Shown here: positions 48,601 through 62,649 of the stretch, in pieces | Layout: the number at the start of each line of letters is the position of its first letter | Position numbering within the stretch: the first letter of the stretch is position 1 | Assembly (NCBI RefSeq): GCF_016802725.1 | Contig: NC_052669.1 | Span: 4,889,501 to 4,953,500 of the forward strand | Direction: 5' to 3' | DNA from: Solenopsis invicta | Taxonomy: Eukaryota > Arthropoda > Insecta > Hymenoptera > Formicidae | DNA length: 64,000 nucleotides | Program-made: the position numbers and the translations under genes | Notes under the pieces: generated by a model | What the model was told of the DNA's origin: nothing | The model's input: the letters and a program-made list of their open reading frames with translations, nothing else | The model's database searches: none

Positions 48601-51600
48601 CATTATGGCTCTGTGGGTGAGTTCGGCTAACCGGCGGCACGATCGTATTTTTTGCGGAGGTTAATATTTGAAATTTATGTTCTTCACGACGTAGCGAATA
48701 GCTAGCTTCTAGCGGGCGGTAGAATCGCAGGTATCAAAGGTGTTAAGATACGTGCCCAAAGGTTGCCGACCTCCTCTCTCGACCGTGATCATCTTCATCT
48801 CAGGATCGTTTGCGGATCCCTGCGAGTCTGCGGATAAAGCGGCGGAGAGGCGTGTGTACAGGCAAGGGAACCGTAGTGCACCTGAGCGATGGATCGGGGG
48901 GACATGCGAGACGACCGCGTAAACCATGGGTGGAGAGACCGACGGAGAGCGGGCCGGTGGTTGTGTGTAAGCGGACGGGTGGGTGGTTCTGGTCGACCCG
49001 AGTAAGGGCGACGAGGAAGTCGTGAGAATTGCCAGAATACCGTGCGTGCCCGTCGCACACTCCTGAGGATTATTCGGGATACAAGCGCCGCGGGGAATCC
49101 GCAATCCATATAGCCCTGTTCCGTATTGGTGGTGCGTTCAGAAGCGCGACCATGTACCTGCTGATGCTCATCAGGAGTTGCGTGCCCTTCGCTCGTTTAT
49201 ATTTCACTCAGAGACACCGCGCCTGTCTCAACCGGATTCTTTACGACCTGCACCGGAACGCTTTCTCTCGCAACGCGGCTAATTTATGCTTCGACCGGCA
49301 ACATCTTATCAATTATCGATTGCGACCGTGCGAGACGCATAACCGGAACACTCGTTTGATTTTTCTTGTCGTATTTAGTGTTATTTATATGGGCTAAAAT
49401 TGATGTGCGTCTAAACGATACTGAATTATATGCGTTATATAGTACTTGTAATAATTAATGATTATAATTATTAATTATCAAATTAAATATTTAATTTACA
49501 ATAAATGCAAGAAACAAGTAAGATCGGATTCCTTGGTACGCTAACGTCTGTTTCTTTCGAAAATTAAACTATTTTTGCTCGCTACTGAAAGCACTTACAG
49601 ATATAGAAGGAAGTCGATTCCAGGCAATCACCGTAGCTACCGCGCTCCAATTATCCGCAACTGTAGTTTCGTGCAGACGCGTATAGCTCAGTTTTACACA
49701 CACTCACACACGTTTTTACTTGCGCGAGTGTTACGATCGGAATGACCGAGGCAGATTTTCGCATTTGCAGCGGACTCACCGCGGGTTGTTTCGCGGCACG
49801 AATCGATCAGCGACCAATTATCGTTCGGACGAGTGGGCACTTACTGCCGCCTCGTTAACCTGTAATCATCGGTGAGACGGTAAAAGTTTTCATAGCTATT
49901 AAAATCGTCCCTTCTTCTCTGACTTCCGTTACTTCAATTGTATTTTTCCTCACTTCATTTTACGATTAATTATTTCATTAATTCGTTTCTTCTATACTTA
50001 AATTTTTAAAAGTAGCAAAGTTCATTTTAACAATCGACTACTTCCTACAATTATTAAATTTTATGAATTTAATCGTGCATCCACATCTTGAATTAAAATA
50101 GTCTCGAATCTTAAAATAATTTAACCATTATTTCTATCTTTTTGCACAAGTTTTTCTTCTATTTTAAGAATAAAAATGCGCGATGGGTTTCACATATTCC
50201 CCGCACATGGTGTTGAGAATTGTCAAAGATCGGCGTATGCGTGTTCCAGGCAAATGTGGTGTCTTCCTGTTTGCCGCGCCTTCAGGCAGCCACAAAGCCA
50301 TTTGTGTCCCCGCGGATAAAGTCGCGCGTGCACACGAAGTGGCCGGAAAATAGTACGAGTGGCGGGTTACAAGCCACCCTCCTCCCCTACCTTTCGCCTT
50401 ACCTCCCGCTCTCCCATTCTCTCCGAGGAAATTGGCAGCTAGGTCGAAACCCTTTTGTCGTCGTCGCGTTGTATGCACGACGGAGTAAACAGCTGCGAAT
50501 GCCATTTCAATAACGGCTAAGCGTCTAGATAGGATTTTGGTGCTGGCCTGCATTCGAGCGCTTGTCCTTTGATCAGACGGCCGGTCCTCGAAAATGTAGC
50601 CGAGATAAACTCCACGGCAGCTTTCTGTACTCTTTCCTCGCCACCACTCCATTTGCACAAAATGTTTTCGTCTACCCAGTTCACGATAGAATTGTATTGT
50701 TGAACTCGCTTCGATCGAAGGATTAAAGTTTGATAATCACAAACAAGTCTGGCAAATTGTCTGAATTTTTTTTTTTTTATACATACTAATAGTTTGTGTA
50801 TTTTCTACACAATGCCGATCAAAGGTAATTCGACGTAATCCTTGAATAATGACCAATTTCGCGCAATGTTTCAGTTGCGCAATTTCAAATATCCGCGTAA
50901 CGTGCTAGTTCGGAAAAATGTCAGATGCAAAGCGTTAATACGAACGCTTTCCCGAATTTAATGAATATATAAATCGGCTGCGCTGACGCGGACCTTTTTC
51001 ATGCGTCCGTCGTTTATTGCAGGCTGCTTTATATCGGTCGCTTTCATGCGCGCCTAAACGCGATGCCGCGCGTACGTATCACGCGGATCGGGAAACCGAC
51101 GAAAAACGATGAAAGCCTATGAAAGCGAGCATTGTGGGTGGTTTCACGAGGGGTTCGGGATGAGTGAGAGCATGCGGGCGACGTGGCGAGGGGACGGGAA
51201 TCCCATCTGTCGGCATTTTTGCGCCGACATTGTGCGCCTGTTTATATCGACACCGAAACGAGATAGAGAGAAAGGGACGAACAGTTAAGGGCAGGAAGGA
51301 GAAAAGGAGAGGGTGAAAAAGGGAGGGAAAGGGAGCATCCCACTTTATTGCCGTATTGGCATATTGCCGCGGATCCGCCAACGTGCTTTTTCGGTCTTTT
51401 TTATCTTCGCTGCACGCCACGAGAACGGCTGTACAACTCCACGTTGTGTATCGGACACACACCGTCGACGGCTGGCAGCGTCTCCTCTCTGCACGCCGCG
51501 AATTTCGCCCATTTTCACATGCGACGGCCAGTCACGACACTACCGTCGTAAATTTCCAACTGACGGACGATAGCCGGAGCGTATCGGAATATCGACGCGA

Positions 51601-51740
51601 ATTTACTCCTTTTTCTCGTGGTCTTGCCGCGTGCGTCCGTCGGCTCGATGTCGTCGGGAATCATACCCTGTATCGGACGCGTTTCTCTTCCTTTCTTTTG
51701 CTTTCGTTCACGGAAAAGAGTTAACGACAAACTTCTTCGC
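45661..51740. other. Alternating AT-rich and CpG-rich DNA; no gene seen
   Basis: GC-richer patches lie at about 47.13-47.64, 48.48-49.4 and 50.16-51.74 kb, with AT-rich DNA between. No tRNA, transposase or conserved domain is recognised. The longest open frames (up to about 160 codons) are low-complexity. Confidence 0.4.
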
Positions 51741-51941
51741 TAACGTGACGTATATTCTATACAATTCTATACAATTTTCCATAGTAGTGCACACAACGAA
51801 TAAAAACTAAAAATTAATAGATTTTTTTACTAAGATAGAAATTAAATACTGTTTTCGTGTTTTTATTTATCAAAATCTATGTGATATTGTATAAAAATAT
51901 TAATTTATATGTATAATACATGTACATGTATAATATTATAC

Positions 51942-52039
51942 ATCCCCATCAGCAAACAATGTTTTTTAAATATTTATTCTTCATAACGTTTTTTAAATAT
52001 TTAAAAATCATTTAAAAAATATTGTTTCCTAATAGGGAT
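51942..52039. repeat. Short foldback element, 98 bp (MITE-like)
   Basis: The left end ATCCCCATCAGCAAACAAT is matched by the reverse complement of the right end (ATTGTTTCCTAATAGGGAT) with three mismatches. The complementarity continues through TTTTTTAAAT after one more mismatch. The interior is AT-rich and there is no coding capacity. Confidence 0.6.
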
Positions 52040-52723
52040 ATAAAATATATAAAGATATTTTTATTAAAAAATTTAGGTTTAAACTTTCTCTCTTGCTTCG
52101 TGATAAAATAGTCTAATTGTCCCAATTACTGCCGCTTTAAGTAACATAGTAGCAATTGACATGCTTATTTTGTAGTATTTTTATATAATAAACATTCCTT
52201 TCTTTATCATTATTCAAATAACAATTATGTACAAAATAAAAATTCGAAAATTGATTAATTATTTAAATATAATGAAAGAAATAAAATATATCCTGTTGAA
52301 TCTATTGCTGCCTCTCAATGTCCTAAATACTGTCCCCCGATTATTATCATACGTATATTCATGCATATAATGGGTCTCATTTAATGTAAATGCAGGCAAG
52401 CTCTAAATAATTGTCTTTAATACTGCCATCTCAATAAATTAAATTATAAAAGTAATCTACTACATTTTTGTGCTTATTTTATTTAAATGTCATTTAAATA
52501 AAATAAATATAAAAATGTGATAGGTTACTTTTATTAATATTTCATTTAAATATCATTTAAATAAAATGTCATTATTATAATTGCTTCAAATATAAAAAAA
52601 TGAAAATACCATGTTTCCTTGTATTTTCAAAACATGTATTTCTGCTTTACTTCTATTTAGAAAATAATGGCGTTTATACTCTTAAGTGCATTCCTAACTT
52701 CTTTAATTATTTTTTAAATCTAC
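52040..52723. other. AT-rich DNA; no gene seen
   Basis: ATTTAAATAAAAT-type words recur around 52490-52570. Nothing gene-like is visible. Confidence 0.5.
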
Positions 52724-52884
52724 TAGACAAAGTAGGCGCGCGCTACAAAGCTTCTAATCATAGTTTCATACAAATTATAAATTAAATATTACATTTTATT
52801 GATCCCTCAATACAAATAGTCAAAATACGCGTCTCCGCGATGACAGCCGTTTACGAAGTAAGCACTGAGTGAGAACCAATCAGC
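52724..52884 (+). repeat. Dispersed repeat, solitary copy
   Basis: It is homologous to 39435-39609 and 37703-37872 in the same orientation (TAGACAAA, GCGCGCGCTACAAAGCTTCTAAT, ATACAAATAGTCAAAATACGCG, GATGACAGCCGTT, CCAATCAGCA). It stops at CAATCAGCA, where the other two copies continue. No triplicated segment is next to it. Confidence 0.82.
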
Positions 52885-54860
52885 AGTGCTGCTTACATGA
52901 CAATCTTAATTTAATATTTAAATATTTGTAATACATAACTTTCTCATATTTTTTTATTCCAATACTACAATTGAAAAAAGTGGCAGTAATTGAGATAGTT
53001 AACCTAGTAATTAAGAAAATTTGAATTAGACTTTTTATTACAAAAGTAATCTTATAATAAGACAAGATTAAAAGAATAAAGGTATTAATTAAAGTCTAAG
53101 AATTATTACGTTGATATATAAATTAATGTAAATTAATTATCAAAAAAGTTTTGGTTTGCATCGTACCTTCTTCAATGACATTAAAAGAATGGAAAAGTGA
53201 AAAAGTGCAACGTAACATGTTTCGAAGAATCAGAAGAAATTTTAACACAATTAATATATCACGAATAAATAACAATAAAATAATTGTATCGATAATTCTG
53301 TTTCAAGAAAAAGTAAAAAAACGATATAGAAAATCACGCAACAAAAAAACGGATTTCATACATTTACATACTGTTCGCCCTGCCCATATGTAGACGGATC
53401 GGATGATCGATTTATTTGCTGTTTGTCTCTGTCTGTGTCAAGTGGCACTGGATGACAGCGAAATGGGCACACTCGATAAAGCTATCTATGTAGAAGCCAA
53501 TTCTCCTCGTCGTGAGACAACACGCGAAGATTAATTTCCTTTCGGAACTTTCACCTCACCTGTATCGATAGCTTGACATATAGTTTCGCGTTGCTAACTA
53601 TCGACCGAAATTTCATACATTCCTCTTTCTAGAGTGTGCACAGAATATTAACGATACTAAAATCCGAATTACACTTAATATCTTTTATTAATAATAATAA
53701 AATAGAAATTTAACATAATAATTCAGGAAATTAAATTTTCGTAATGTTTTTATGCTTACAAGACTTAATTTTCAAAAATTATTCTGTTTAAATTGCGATT
53801 AAAGTTAAAACCGTATAAAGTCAAGTTGTTCGTGAATAAAAAGATTCACGAAATATATAATTTTAAGGAGCAAGTTAAATTTTTTTTCTTACATTTCTTT
53901 TATTTGATATTTGTAATACTATTCCGATAAGAACTAGATATCGAATGGAAAAGGGTATCATATTTTTTAGATCTCTTCTGATCAGCCATTGTGACTGTTG
54001 GGAGCGATGTTAGTTTTTATGTAAGTTTTTGCTCACAGTTGTATGAAGCGGTGGCTGCTGCTCGTAACCCTTACGAGTCCAGGTGGGCTCGTGCTTGTCG
54101 GTAACAAGATACGGGGGTGGTTGGAAGTGTGCAGAGAAAAACGGCGATGGTGAAGCACGGGGAGGTAGGCAGGCGGGAGAAAAATGCAATGGTTAGAGAG
54201 AAAGAGTAGACATCGTAGCCCGGGCTATACGCAACCTGCTTTCTGTTTGGCACTGATGCCCAGCTGTTCCTCTCATTTTAACTCCGAGCAAAGGATAGTG
54301 AAGTCTGCACTTAGCATTTACGAGCGGCGAAAGCCTTCCGCAAGGACGTCTGTCCCGAAGGACAGAGAAAGAATAGATACTCCTTTTTCTTTTCACAATC
54401 CGACGTAATGCGAAAAGTACGTGTGGGTGTACGATTTTGTTGAATAAATCGCATAATTCCGTCATACAGAGCGAATTATTTAATGATATGTTATTGAAGT
54501 TATTAAATTATTATCAAAAATATAATCGAAACTTCCAAAGCTCTTTATAGATCGATTAATAGGTGTTTATCCAAATATTATTTATATATTAATCGATATA
54601 TGTAATATCTATAATATGAATATTCTTTATATAACATTTAACATCAGCATTTAACATATAACATTCATACATTATATGTTTATAGATTTATACGCGCAAT
54701 ATCCTGCATAATTATGTATATACGATTGCACAAACAAATTTATTTTGAACAAAGTTACTTTTGAACGTTGTTTATTAAATTTTTCTATTCCTTTAAGGCG
54801 AATGATAACATTATTAAATACATCAGAAATGTGTTGCAGGGATATATACTTATTGCATCC
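52885..54860. other. AT-rich to mixed DNA; no gene seen
   Basis: The stretch is AT-rich at 52.9-53.4 and 53.6-53.95 kb and mixed elsewhere. No recognisable feature was found. Confidence 0.45.
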
Positions 54861-54969
54861 GCGTAAATTGCCGGTGGTGTTCGCTTCCCCGGGTTTCTTG
54901 GCCGTTTCGAAAGTGCAATAATCACACTAAAGATTTATTGAATAGACTCTCCGTGGCGAGACAATTGAG

Positions 54970-54975
<6 letters not shown>

Positions 54976-55011
<36 letters not shown>

Positions 55012-55022
55012 GGAGTGAGAGA
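54976..55022. repeat. (GA)n microsatellite
   Basis: An uninterrupted GA run of about 29 bases is followed by an impure continuation. Confidence 0.9.
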
Positions 55023-56255
55023 ATGTACGATAACAAGCTCGGCTTGCGCCTTTATCTCTCATTGAGATGAGAGACGAGATCCGCGTCTCGTTTCGTCTCA
55101 TCGAGATGGTAGATTGCGCGCTCGAGTTTTGCTCGAGTCACCCCAGTAGACGAGTGAAACTCCGGAGCTCGGCTCCATCGAATAAAGCGCCCGAACAAAT
55201 AATGCGGCTCCTCCCCCCCCCCTCTCCCAGATGCTTCCGGTCTCTTATTTCACCGGATAGCCATCCGAACACGTGCCCCGTTTCCTCCTCTTCCTTCGCC
55301 TCCTTTTTCCTTTTCTTTTTCCGCAAGGGGGGATGAAGGATCGATGGTAGTGAGAGCTCGCCACTTCTTGCTGTTACTACCTCATTGCATTCAATAATTT
55401 GATCGCAAATCAACTGTGAGCGAGGGTCGATACGCGGCGTTTCCGCCGAAAGATTTCCGTACGGCTGATCAGACATCCGTTAAATTCAATATCGCGAGCT
55501 TTCGTAACGCGTCAATTGCAGCGCGCCTTATTTCGATGATTGATATCCATGTTATTTCTCGCGAGAATAAAAGATTCGAACGCAATATCGGGGAGCGATT
55601 CTATCTTAAATAACATTTTTATAGAAAATGGGGAATATTATATTTACATCTTACACGCATTGTAACCCATCACACGTACTATTCTTATCATTGTCTCGTA
55701 ATAAATTAGTCTCATAAATAAAAGATTTTATTTCGTCATATTTATAAATGCGAAAAAGTGATATGAATCGCACACAATTTAGAGCCATAATTTTGAAATT
55801 CACTCTCATAACGAATGAAATCATGCACTGTCGCGTCCTAATTCAGTATTCAATTCAATATTAGCGAAGTATTCAATGATAGGAGAGTCGAAATTTTTCC
55901 GTACGACGTTTCATCGCAAGCTGCGACGGACTTCTCTTTGTGCACGGTGTATCGGTTGCATCCGTGTTTGCGCGCAGCATCCTGCGTACATACGTCGTGC
56001 GCCTATGTACACCCACGACTCGACGGTCCCACCTGGAGGATGTCGTCGCGTGCCATTAAGGGTCCCGTTGGCAAACGTTTAATGACGATATGCTCCGAGC
56101 ACGTGTCAGGACGTCCTCCCGGCAATAAAGGCCCTCTTAGACCTCGTCCTTTCTCTTTCTTTGCGCCCGAACCACTCGATCCTTCCTCTCCACGTATACG
56201 GCCGTCGGCAAAGCAACGGCACAGCCTGTGAGCCGCGAGCAGTGAGTCTCTCCGT

Positions 56256-56274
56256 TCTCTCTCTCTCTCTCTCT
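56256..56274. repeat. (CT)n microsatellite
   Basis: An uninterrupted CT run of about 19 bases. Confidence 0.88.
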
Positions 56275-57360
56275 TCGCCTCACTCTTGGCTCGCAGAAGC
56301 GGTTTGCGTTTCCTGCGCGGCACGCGACTCCGAAGTCCAGCTGCTTCCTGTCTACCACACTTCTCTCTTACCCACCTCCTCTTCCCGTTCCGCCAACCCA
56401 CGCATTATCGTACCTCGCCGTCTGACTGTCCCCCGTGATCCCGTTCGTCCGTGGCACCGCGTTTCCAGCGAGCTATTGTGTTCGAGGGAGATCGCCTTTC
56501 ATCGTTCCGTCACGATACTTCGAATTTGCATAGTTGAAAGAAGGGTAAATGACAAATGTGCCAAAAGAAGTGGCAGACTCTTTATTATAAAGACGTTATT
56601 TAATTTTTATGAGAGTTATTTAATCGCTAATTAAACTCGTGGATAAAATTGATCTAAATTAATATTTTTTTTCAAATATTTATCAGTTAAATCAATTAAT
56701 ACATTTTAAGTAAGAGTTAGGACAGAATAGAAAATAGAGTTGTGTTTAAAATAAGAAAATAAAAAATAGATGTTGCCATAGGATAAGTTTTTTTTTTTTT
56801 CAAAGATACGAACAAGAGATTGCACGAATCGTTATGCGCTGGACAAGAAATTGCAGTAATTATTTCATTTGTGTCGCTAATTACACGCGAGCGACGATAG
56901 TCGTTTAAACAGCACCATGTTTGCCCGCTCGAATGAAATTAATTAAACGAATGCGGTTTAATTGATTTTGTTTGCGATCCGATCGGATTTTCCGGCGGCG
57001 TAGGATCGCACGTTGCACTGTGACTGCGTGTACACGTCGCAAATGCATTCCGCACGCGTCCGTCGTCCTTCTGCTCTCCGCCTATCTTCCTCTCACCTGT
57101 GCCTCGTGACACGTCGCGCAGACGCGCGCACATAGATGCAAGTACAAACGATATCGATTGCTGTAATTAACCGGCCGCAACAGGCACACGGCATGACGTT
57201 ACGCGAGCGCGTGCACGCGTGCGTGCATGCTCGCTCGTTGCGTGCATTCATCGATGACTTGGTACAGTGAAATCGCGTTCCGCGCTCTTCGTTGCAGATA
57301 GAACGATTTAAACATTATCGCGCCGCGACTTTCACACGCGTCGATCTAAAATAATTTTGT

Positions 57361-58200
57361 TGCGTGGCTAACATGAAATATATCTAATTGCTTTTACTTA
57401 AGTAAATATATTTATTTAAACCAAAATAAACCTTGTAGATAATTAATTTCAATATCTTTAGGCATAATCACAGATAAAATATAAATAACAATAAGATTAT
57501 TAGAGATTAGTGCGTACTATTCGATTCAAATTTGAATTTTTATGATTCAAATAAACTATTCGAAAATTTCGAATTTGACATTATGAGAATGTAAGAACCC
57601 TCTATTCTTGCTTGTTGATGTCATAAAACATGAAAACTGATGAAACACGACGTTTCCTAGTCGATAAATCCTCACTATTAATAACTTTTTTTTAGATAGA
57701 GAAGTCGATCCCTTCTGTTTGCAATTTACGGAATAATTCAAAGTCGAAAAATTGTTTAGGTCTTCGAAACCTCACAGTATTTGCGGAGAATTAAATTATT
57801 TTATATTATATAATCAATATTATTCTTACATAGAAATCTTTTTTTTATTATCTATACATTGATTCTGCTCAACAATAACTATATTGTTAATGAATTGTGT
57901 TTTATTGATTCAATTCGGCGTTAAAAGACCTTAATTCGTACATCTCTAATCATTATGATTTCACTCGATACACTTTTGACAATGATTTTGTGATTTCTTG
58001 ATGTAAATAATTTATTAACCAAATATCACTTGAAAATTATTAGCATATCAAGAATTTATAAAAAAATAATTAAAAATGTATCATGATGATTTTTTTTAAA
58101 ACAACTTGATATTATCTTAATTTTATGATTTACTCTTCTACTTGGGAAGCATTTGCTCTGACCACATTCAGAGATACTTGTTTACTCACACATTTGAAGT
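57361..58200. other. AT-rich DNA; no gene seen
   Basis: The composition is uniform and AT-rich, with no exon-like sequence or repeat recognised. Confidence 0.5.
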
Positions 58201-60618
58201 ATCGTAATACTTGCGGTTGTTAAATCTCTTTCGCGTTTACGCGCTTATCACAGAAACAGATGTATCAATAGACACGACGGTCTGCCACGGAATTAATTTT
58301 TGCGCTGATAATTCGGCATGGAATTTTTCAGTATTATCGGTATCTCCCGTGCCTCTCTGGCTTCCATCGTTTTCCCCATCTTTATCGGATTTCGATCAGA
58401 TGAGAAGGCAGATCCCACAAAGGGTGGGAGGGAGATGAGGAAAAACAATTTGCTCACCACGTGGTATCTAGTAAATTACCCTCTTAGGATCAGGATCATC
58501 TGATATAGTTGCTTGATTCCTGCGTTTTCGTTTGTATAAATCGATCACACCCTGCATACGCGTTGTGTTTGGGCCGAGCTTGTTTTTGTATGCGTATATA
58601 TGTGGTTCGCGGCAAGTTTTTTTTTTTTTTTTACATTCACTCGTCCATGTGGCCCGAACCGCGAAGAGGTGAAGCGCGTGCCAGCAGGGCGCGGGAAAAC
58701 GATTAGTTTTTAATTTGGTCTGGGCCGATTCGATCGCGTGAAATTGTGGCCGGGAGGCTCGTGGCGTTCGTTCTCGCTTCGAATTTTTCAGCAGCTCGGA
58801 GAACGTCCTCTCTTTCGGCCCGTCTCCTCTCCTTTTTTTCTCCCTTTTTTTTTGCAAGGGCGTTTCGCTTCACGTCCAACGTCTGCCTGCACCATTGGGA
58901 GCTGGTCGATCAGAATCGGAATTGCTTTTGACCGCAACTCGATCAAGAAATGCCCTGCTCCACCCTTTCATCCTAAATTTCCTATTTTCAAAGCCATTTT
59001 TTTTTGAACGCGCGTGGCCACGAGTCTCACGATTGCTCTCCATGAGCTCTCCGTGTTTCCCAACAAATTTTGTATTATATTTCGTAAAATTTCACACTTT
59101 AATCGATGATAAAAGCGACCGATTGTTCAGTGTTTATGATCACAACGAATTTGTAGCTCTCGAATTTGATTTAGAGTTGTTTCCTCGCGGAATCATTTTA
59201 TTCATGCGGACATCGCGTAAATATACTCACTGGTTTTGATTTACATATGATGCGCGATACATTTTGTTAACTATATCCTCAATGGCACATTCAGTTATTT
59301 TTATATATATTTTATTGGCAAATATGCCTCGACATCTCTTATTTGATCGAAATCAAAAAATTAATCTGTTCAAGTGAACATGAACCATCAGTACGTAAAG
59401 GAAAGAAACTTTTGCTTCTTCGTAAATACGTTTGTCGACAGCAGCATATATTGCGTGAAATCTCACTTAATGTTAGTTCAGATCTAACGAAAGAATGTAT
59501 TTTACATTCTCATTCGTGGTTTCTAAAGAAATTATTTTTAAAAGAATTACGTGATTGTATTCCATTCTCCAGACGCTTGGGGGCATTCTCGCGCTAGAGA
59601 AATTCGAGAAACATTTGAACTACGTGTCTCGTCGGAATGCGCCGAATTTCCGAATTCCACTACTACTCTTTCCTGGAAAGCCTGATGAGATGTGCGTCTT
59701 TTAGGAAGATCGTCACAGACACGTGCATATACATACACACACTTCTTCGTATGCTCTCTTCTTTCTCTCTCTCGATGTTTCTGCGGAGCTGAGGAGCGTC
59801 TGCGAGCCGCCAGTCCTCCCTCCGCATCGTTTCCCTGCCTCTCGAAGTCGGGCCTCACCGCGTGCAACATGTCGCGTGCAGGCACGTGCTCCGTAATGTA
59901 TAATCTGACCTGTGGCCGGAGGCGTTCTACAGCGCCGATATAAATTCGAAACGGTGAGGATGCGAAGGGAGGGAGGGAGGAAGGGGCAAACGCAGAAGAA
60001 GAAGAAGACGAAGCCGAAACCGGTGGAGAGGTTCCGGTGAAAGGGCCGTGGAGATCGACGAGTACTCGCCCGGGAGATACGATCTACTTCTCCGACTAGC
60101 TGTAATATGCGGGTTCAGCTCGCTCGTGGAAAGCCGATTTTCAGCGCTTCCGTCGATGCGGGAAGTTGCGGGTCAGTCCGGAGATATATTATATATATGC
60201 GCGTGGGGTATGCGCCGAGGTACACAAAAGAATATAGATAGCGACGGTAGAATGGCGGCATGGAGGGGACTTTTAATGCGGCGATATCAGAAAATGTAAA
60301 GTCGTTCGGTAGCGCGTATCGCGTTCCAGATCGGATTCACGGATATAAATTTGAGATCTTCATGGCGCCACTAAAGCTGCGCTCGAATGGATCGCGTTGT
60401 GGATGAAAGCCTTCTGGTATCTGCGAACGATATTAAGCGCCATCCTTATCTAATTCTTAAATCGGTTTCTCATTGCTTCTAGATTCATATCGTGATACGC
60501 TGTAGCGGGTATCTCGACGTTGAAAATGATTATTTAGTGCTAAAGATGATTAATATTACTTCCATAAATATCTTTGGTCAATCCAAAGAAATTTATACTA
60601 TTTTGATGAAAAAGAAAA

Positions 60619-60641
60619 TCTCTCTCTCTCTCTCTCTCTCT
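60619..60641. repeat. (TC)n microsatellite
   Basis: A TC run of about 23 bases is followed by a T-rich tract. Confidence 0.9.
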
Positions 60642-62600
60642 TTTTCTCTTTTTTATAATACATTTTTTTAAGCAAAAATCGAAAAGCTGCCGCTAACGGC
60701 CGCAAAGTTTAGAGATAGTTTGCAATAACTTTGTTGAAACGGTGCGCGACGCATTCGTGCGATAAAAATGATCGCTCACGCGGAAGAGACGGGGCGCAAG
60801 CCTCGCTTGTAACATACTCGGCGGTTTCGCGAGGAGAGGCGTTAAACCACGTGCGAATGCTTAGGAACGTTGCGCACGACGGGTCTGAAACTGTTAACGC
60901 CGCAATTTTCTCAGGCAGGGTTCGTAGCGAGGCAAATGAGGGTCGCGGGTACGACTTCGGGGGCCCGTTTAAAACCGCTGATCCTTCGGGATCAAGATAC
61001 TCGTCGTTCCCCCGCTCATTTGTAGTCTGCTTGGTTCTACGATACCGCAAAGTCGGATCCGGCGCCTGGTTACGTGTCCCCCGCGCGAACTCAGCGGTTT
61101 TCAGTTCGACACGCTTGAGCTTTTCCCATATCCTCTTTTTTTATGCTCCCCGTCTCTCTCTTTCACTCTTTCTTTCTCTTTGTGTTGTGGTAACAAGAAG
61201 GAATCTACGTAAACACGAATAGATACCGGTATAAAAGATCACTTCGAAAGTGGAACGATCGAGAATTCAGGGGCGACGGAAGGGAACGCGATGGCTGGCG
61301 ATCGAGGGGGCGGTTCGTGAGATGAGCATGCGAAGGGGGCGAAGAGAGCTCTCTCGCCTTTATAAAAATGCAAACGGCCGATCATTTGAATACGTATAGC
61401 CGGTAATTCAGACGAGGCGAGCGAGCGCTCGCTCGCCCGCCCGCGTTCGCGTCACGCGTATACACATTCGTGTTCGCGTCGTGTATACGTGTTGTGTGGA
61501 CGGTGGTTAAAGAAACGCGCGAGAAAAGGCGACCCGAGAGAGAATCGATGTGGAGAAGGTGTGTCGCGTACAAAGATGTAAACCGTCTTACCCTCTTCTT
61601 CGCGGCGCGAGTTCTTTCTTGCCCATCTTCTCCACCTCCACTTTCTCCTCTTTCCTCTTCGTCTACATTTTTTTTTATTTTCACTTGTTCTGTCCCACCT
61701 TTTCGATGGTTAGACCCGTGATCACAACATGAATCATTCTTAAAATTTAAACTGTTACGGAAAAAACGATGCTGGGTTATGTTTGTCTCTCACTTCTCGA
61801 AGAAGAAGTTATTCCCCAATGGCGTTCCGTAGCTTTTGTTAGCCCGGTTGCAAATAACATAAAAATGTTTCACATTTACATATGTTCAATATTTTAATTA
61901 CTCGCAACTCATATTGTTCACAAGAGTTCCAAAAAATTTCTCTTCTAACATTACGCATGTAAAACTAACTTCTTTTTATTAATAATACGCATATATGTAT
62001 ATACATGATTTTCACATTGACAGCAATCGAGTTTCAATTGCATTAAGTACATTAGAGAAATTACGTTATCGGCAAAATGTCTGTCTTTTTGAACTTCGAA
62101 TGTTCTAACATGTCGGCGGAGCATAACAATTCCGGGCGAAAAGCCACTTCGAGAATGTGATCATAATTCGTGTAACGACTGATACCAAGGTACATCGTTG
62201 CGTAACGATCGATTCCAAGCTCTAGATAAGTCCGGAAGATCTCTCGGGGGGATAGAGCTGCAGAAACAGAGACGTTTACTGCATGCGCCGTGGCGAGTGT
62301 GCTTCCTGGAAAGGAGCTTATGAATATTACTCGCTCGAGGTGGACGTTGCCGGCGGCTCCTGGGCCGGGTGTGTGTATAAGGTGCGAGATAGCACGTGAC
62401 GACGGACGGCCCTTTTGTCTTTCGTTTTATTTGAAATTCCATGCAAACCTCGGCGCGAGGCTGCGTGACCGCAGCGGCCAAACCCGGGCCAGCCCAGGTT
62501 GCTTGGTGTTACCCATAAAACAACGCATTAGCGCTGATCCGTATCTCAATAACCGATCTCGGCGATGGTGACGAATGACGAAAACGACGTCGGTGATACC

Positions 62601-62608
62601 GCTGCCGC

Positions 62609-62639
<31 letters not shown>

Positions 62640-62649
62640 ATCGTCATCG
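62601..62649. repeat. (GCC)n-(GTC)n compound triplet repeat
   Basis: About six GCC units pass into about six GTC units and then GTCATC variants. There is no coding context. Confidence 0.9.

Larger units (their letters stand above)
54861..57360. other. CpG-rich blocks around an AT-rich centre; no gene seen
   Basis: CpG-rich at 54.85-55.6, 55.9-56.55 and 56.9-57.3 kb. The first piece has repeated TCTCATYGAGATG and CTCGAG palindromes near 55050-55140. Confidence 0.4.

Noticed and set aside
50164..50658. Minus-strand open frame of about 162 codons
   Set aside because: No recognisable domain, no splice or promoter context, and mixed-composition DNA where such frames arise by chance.
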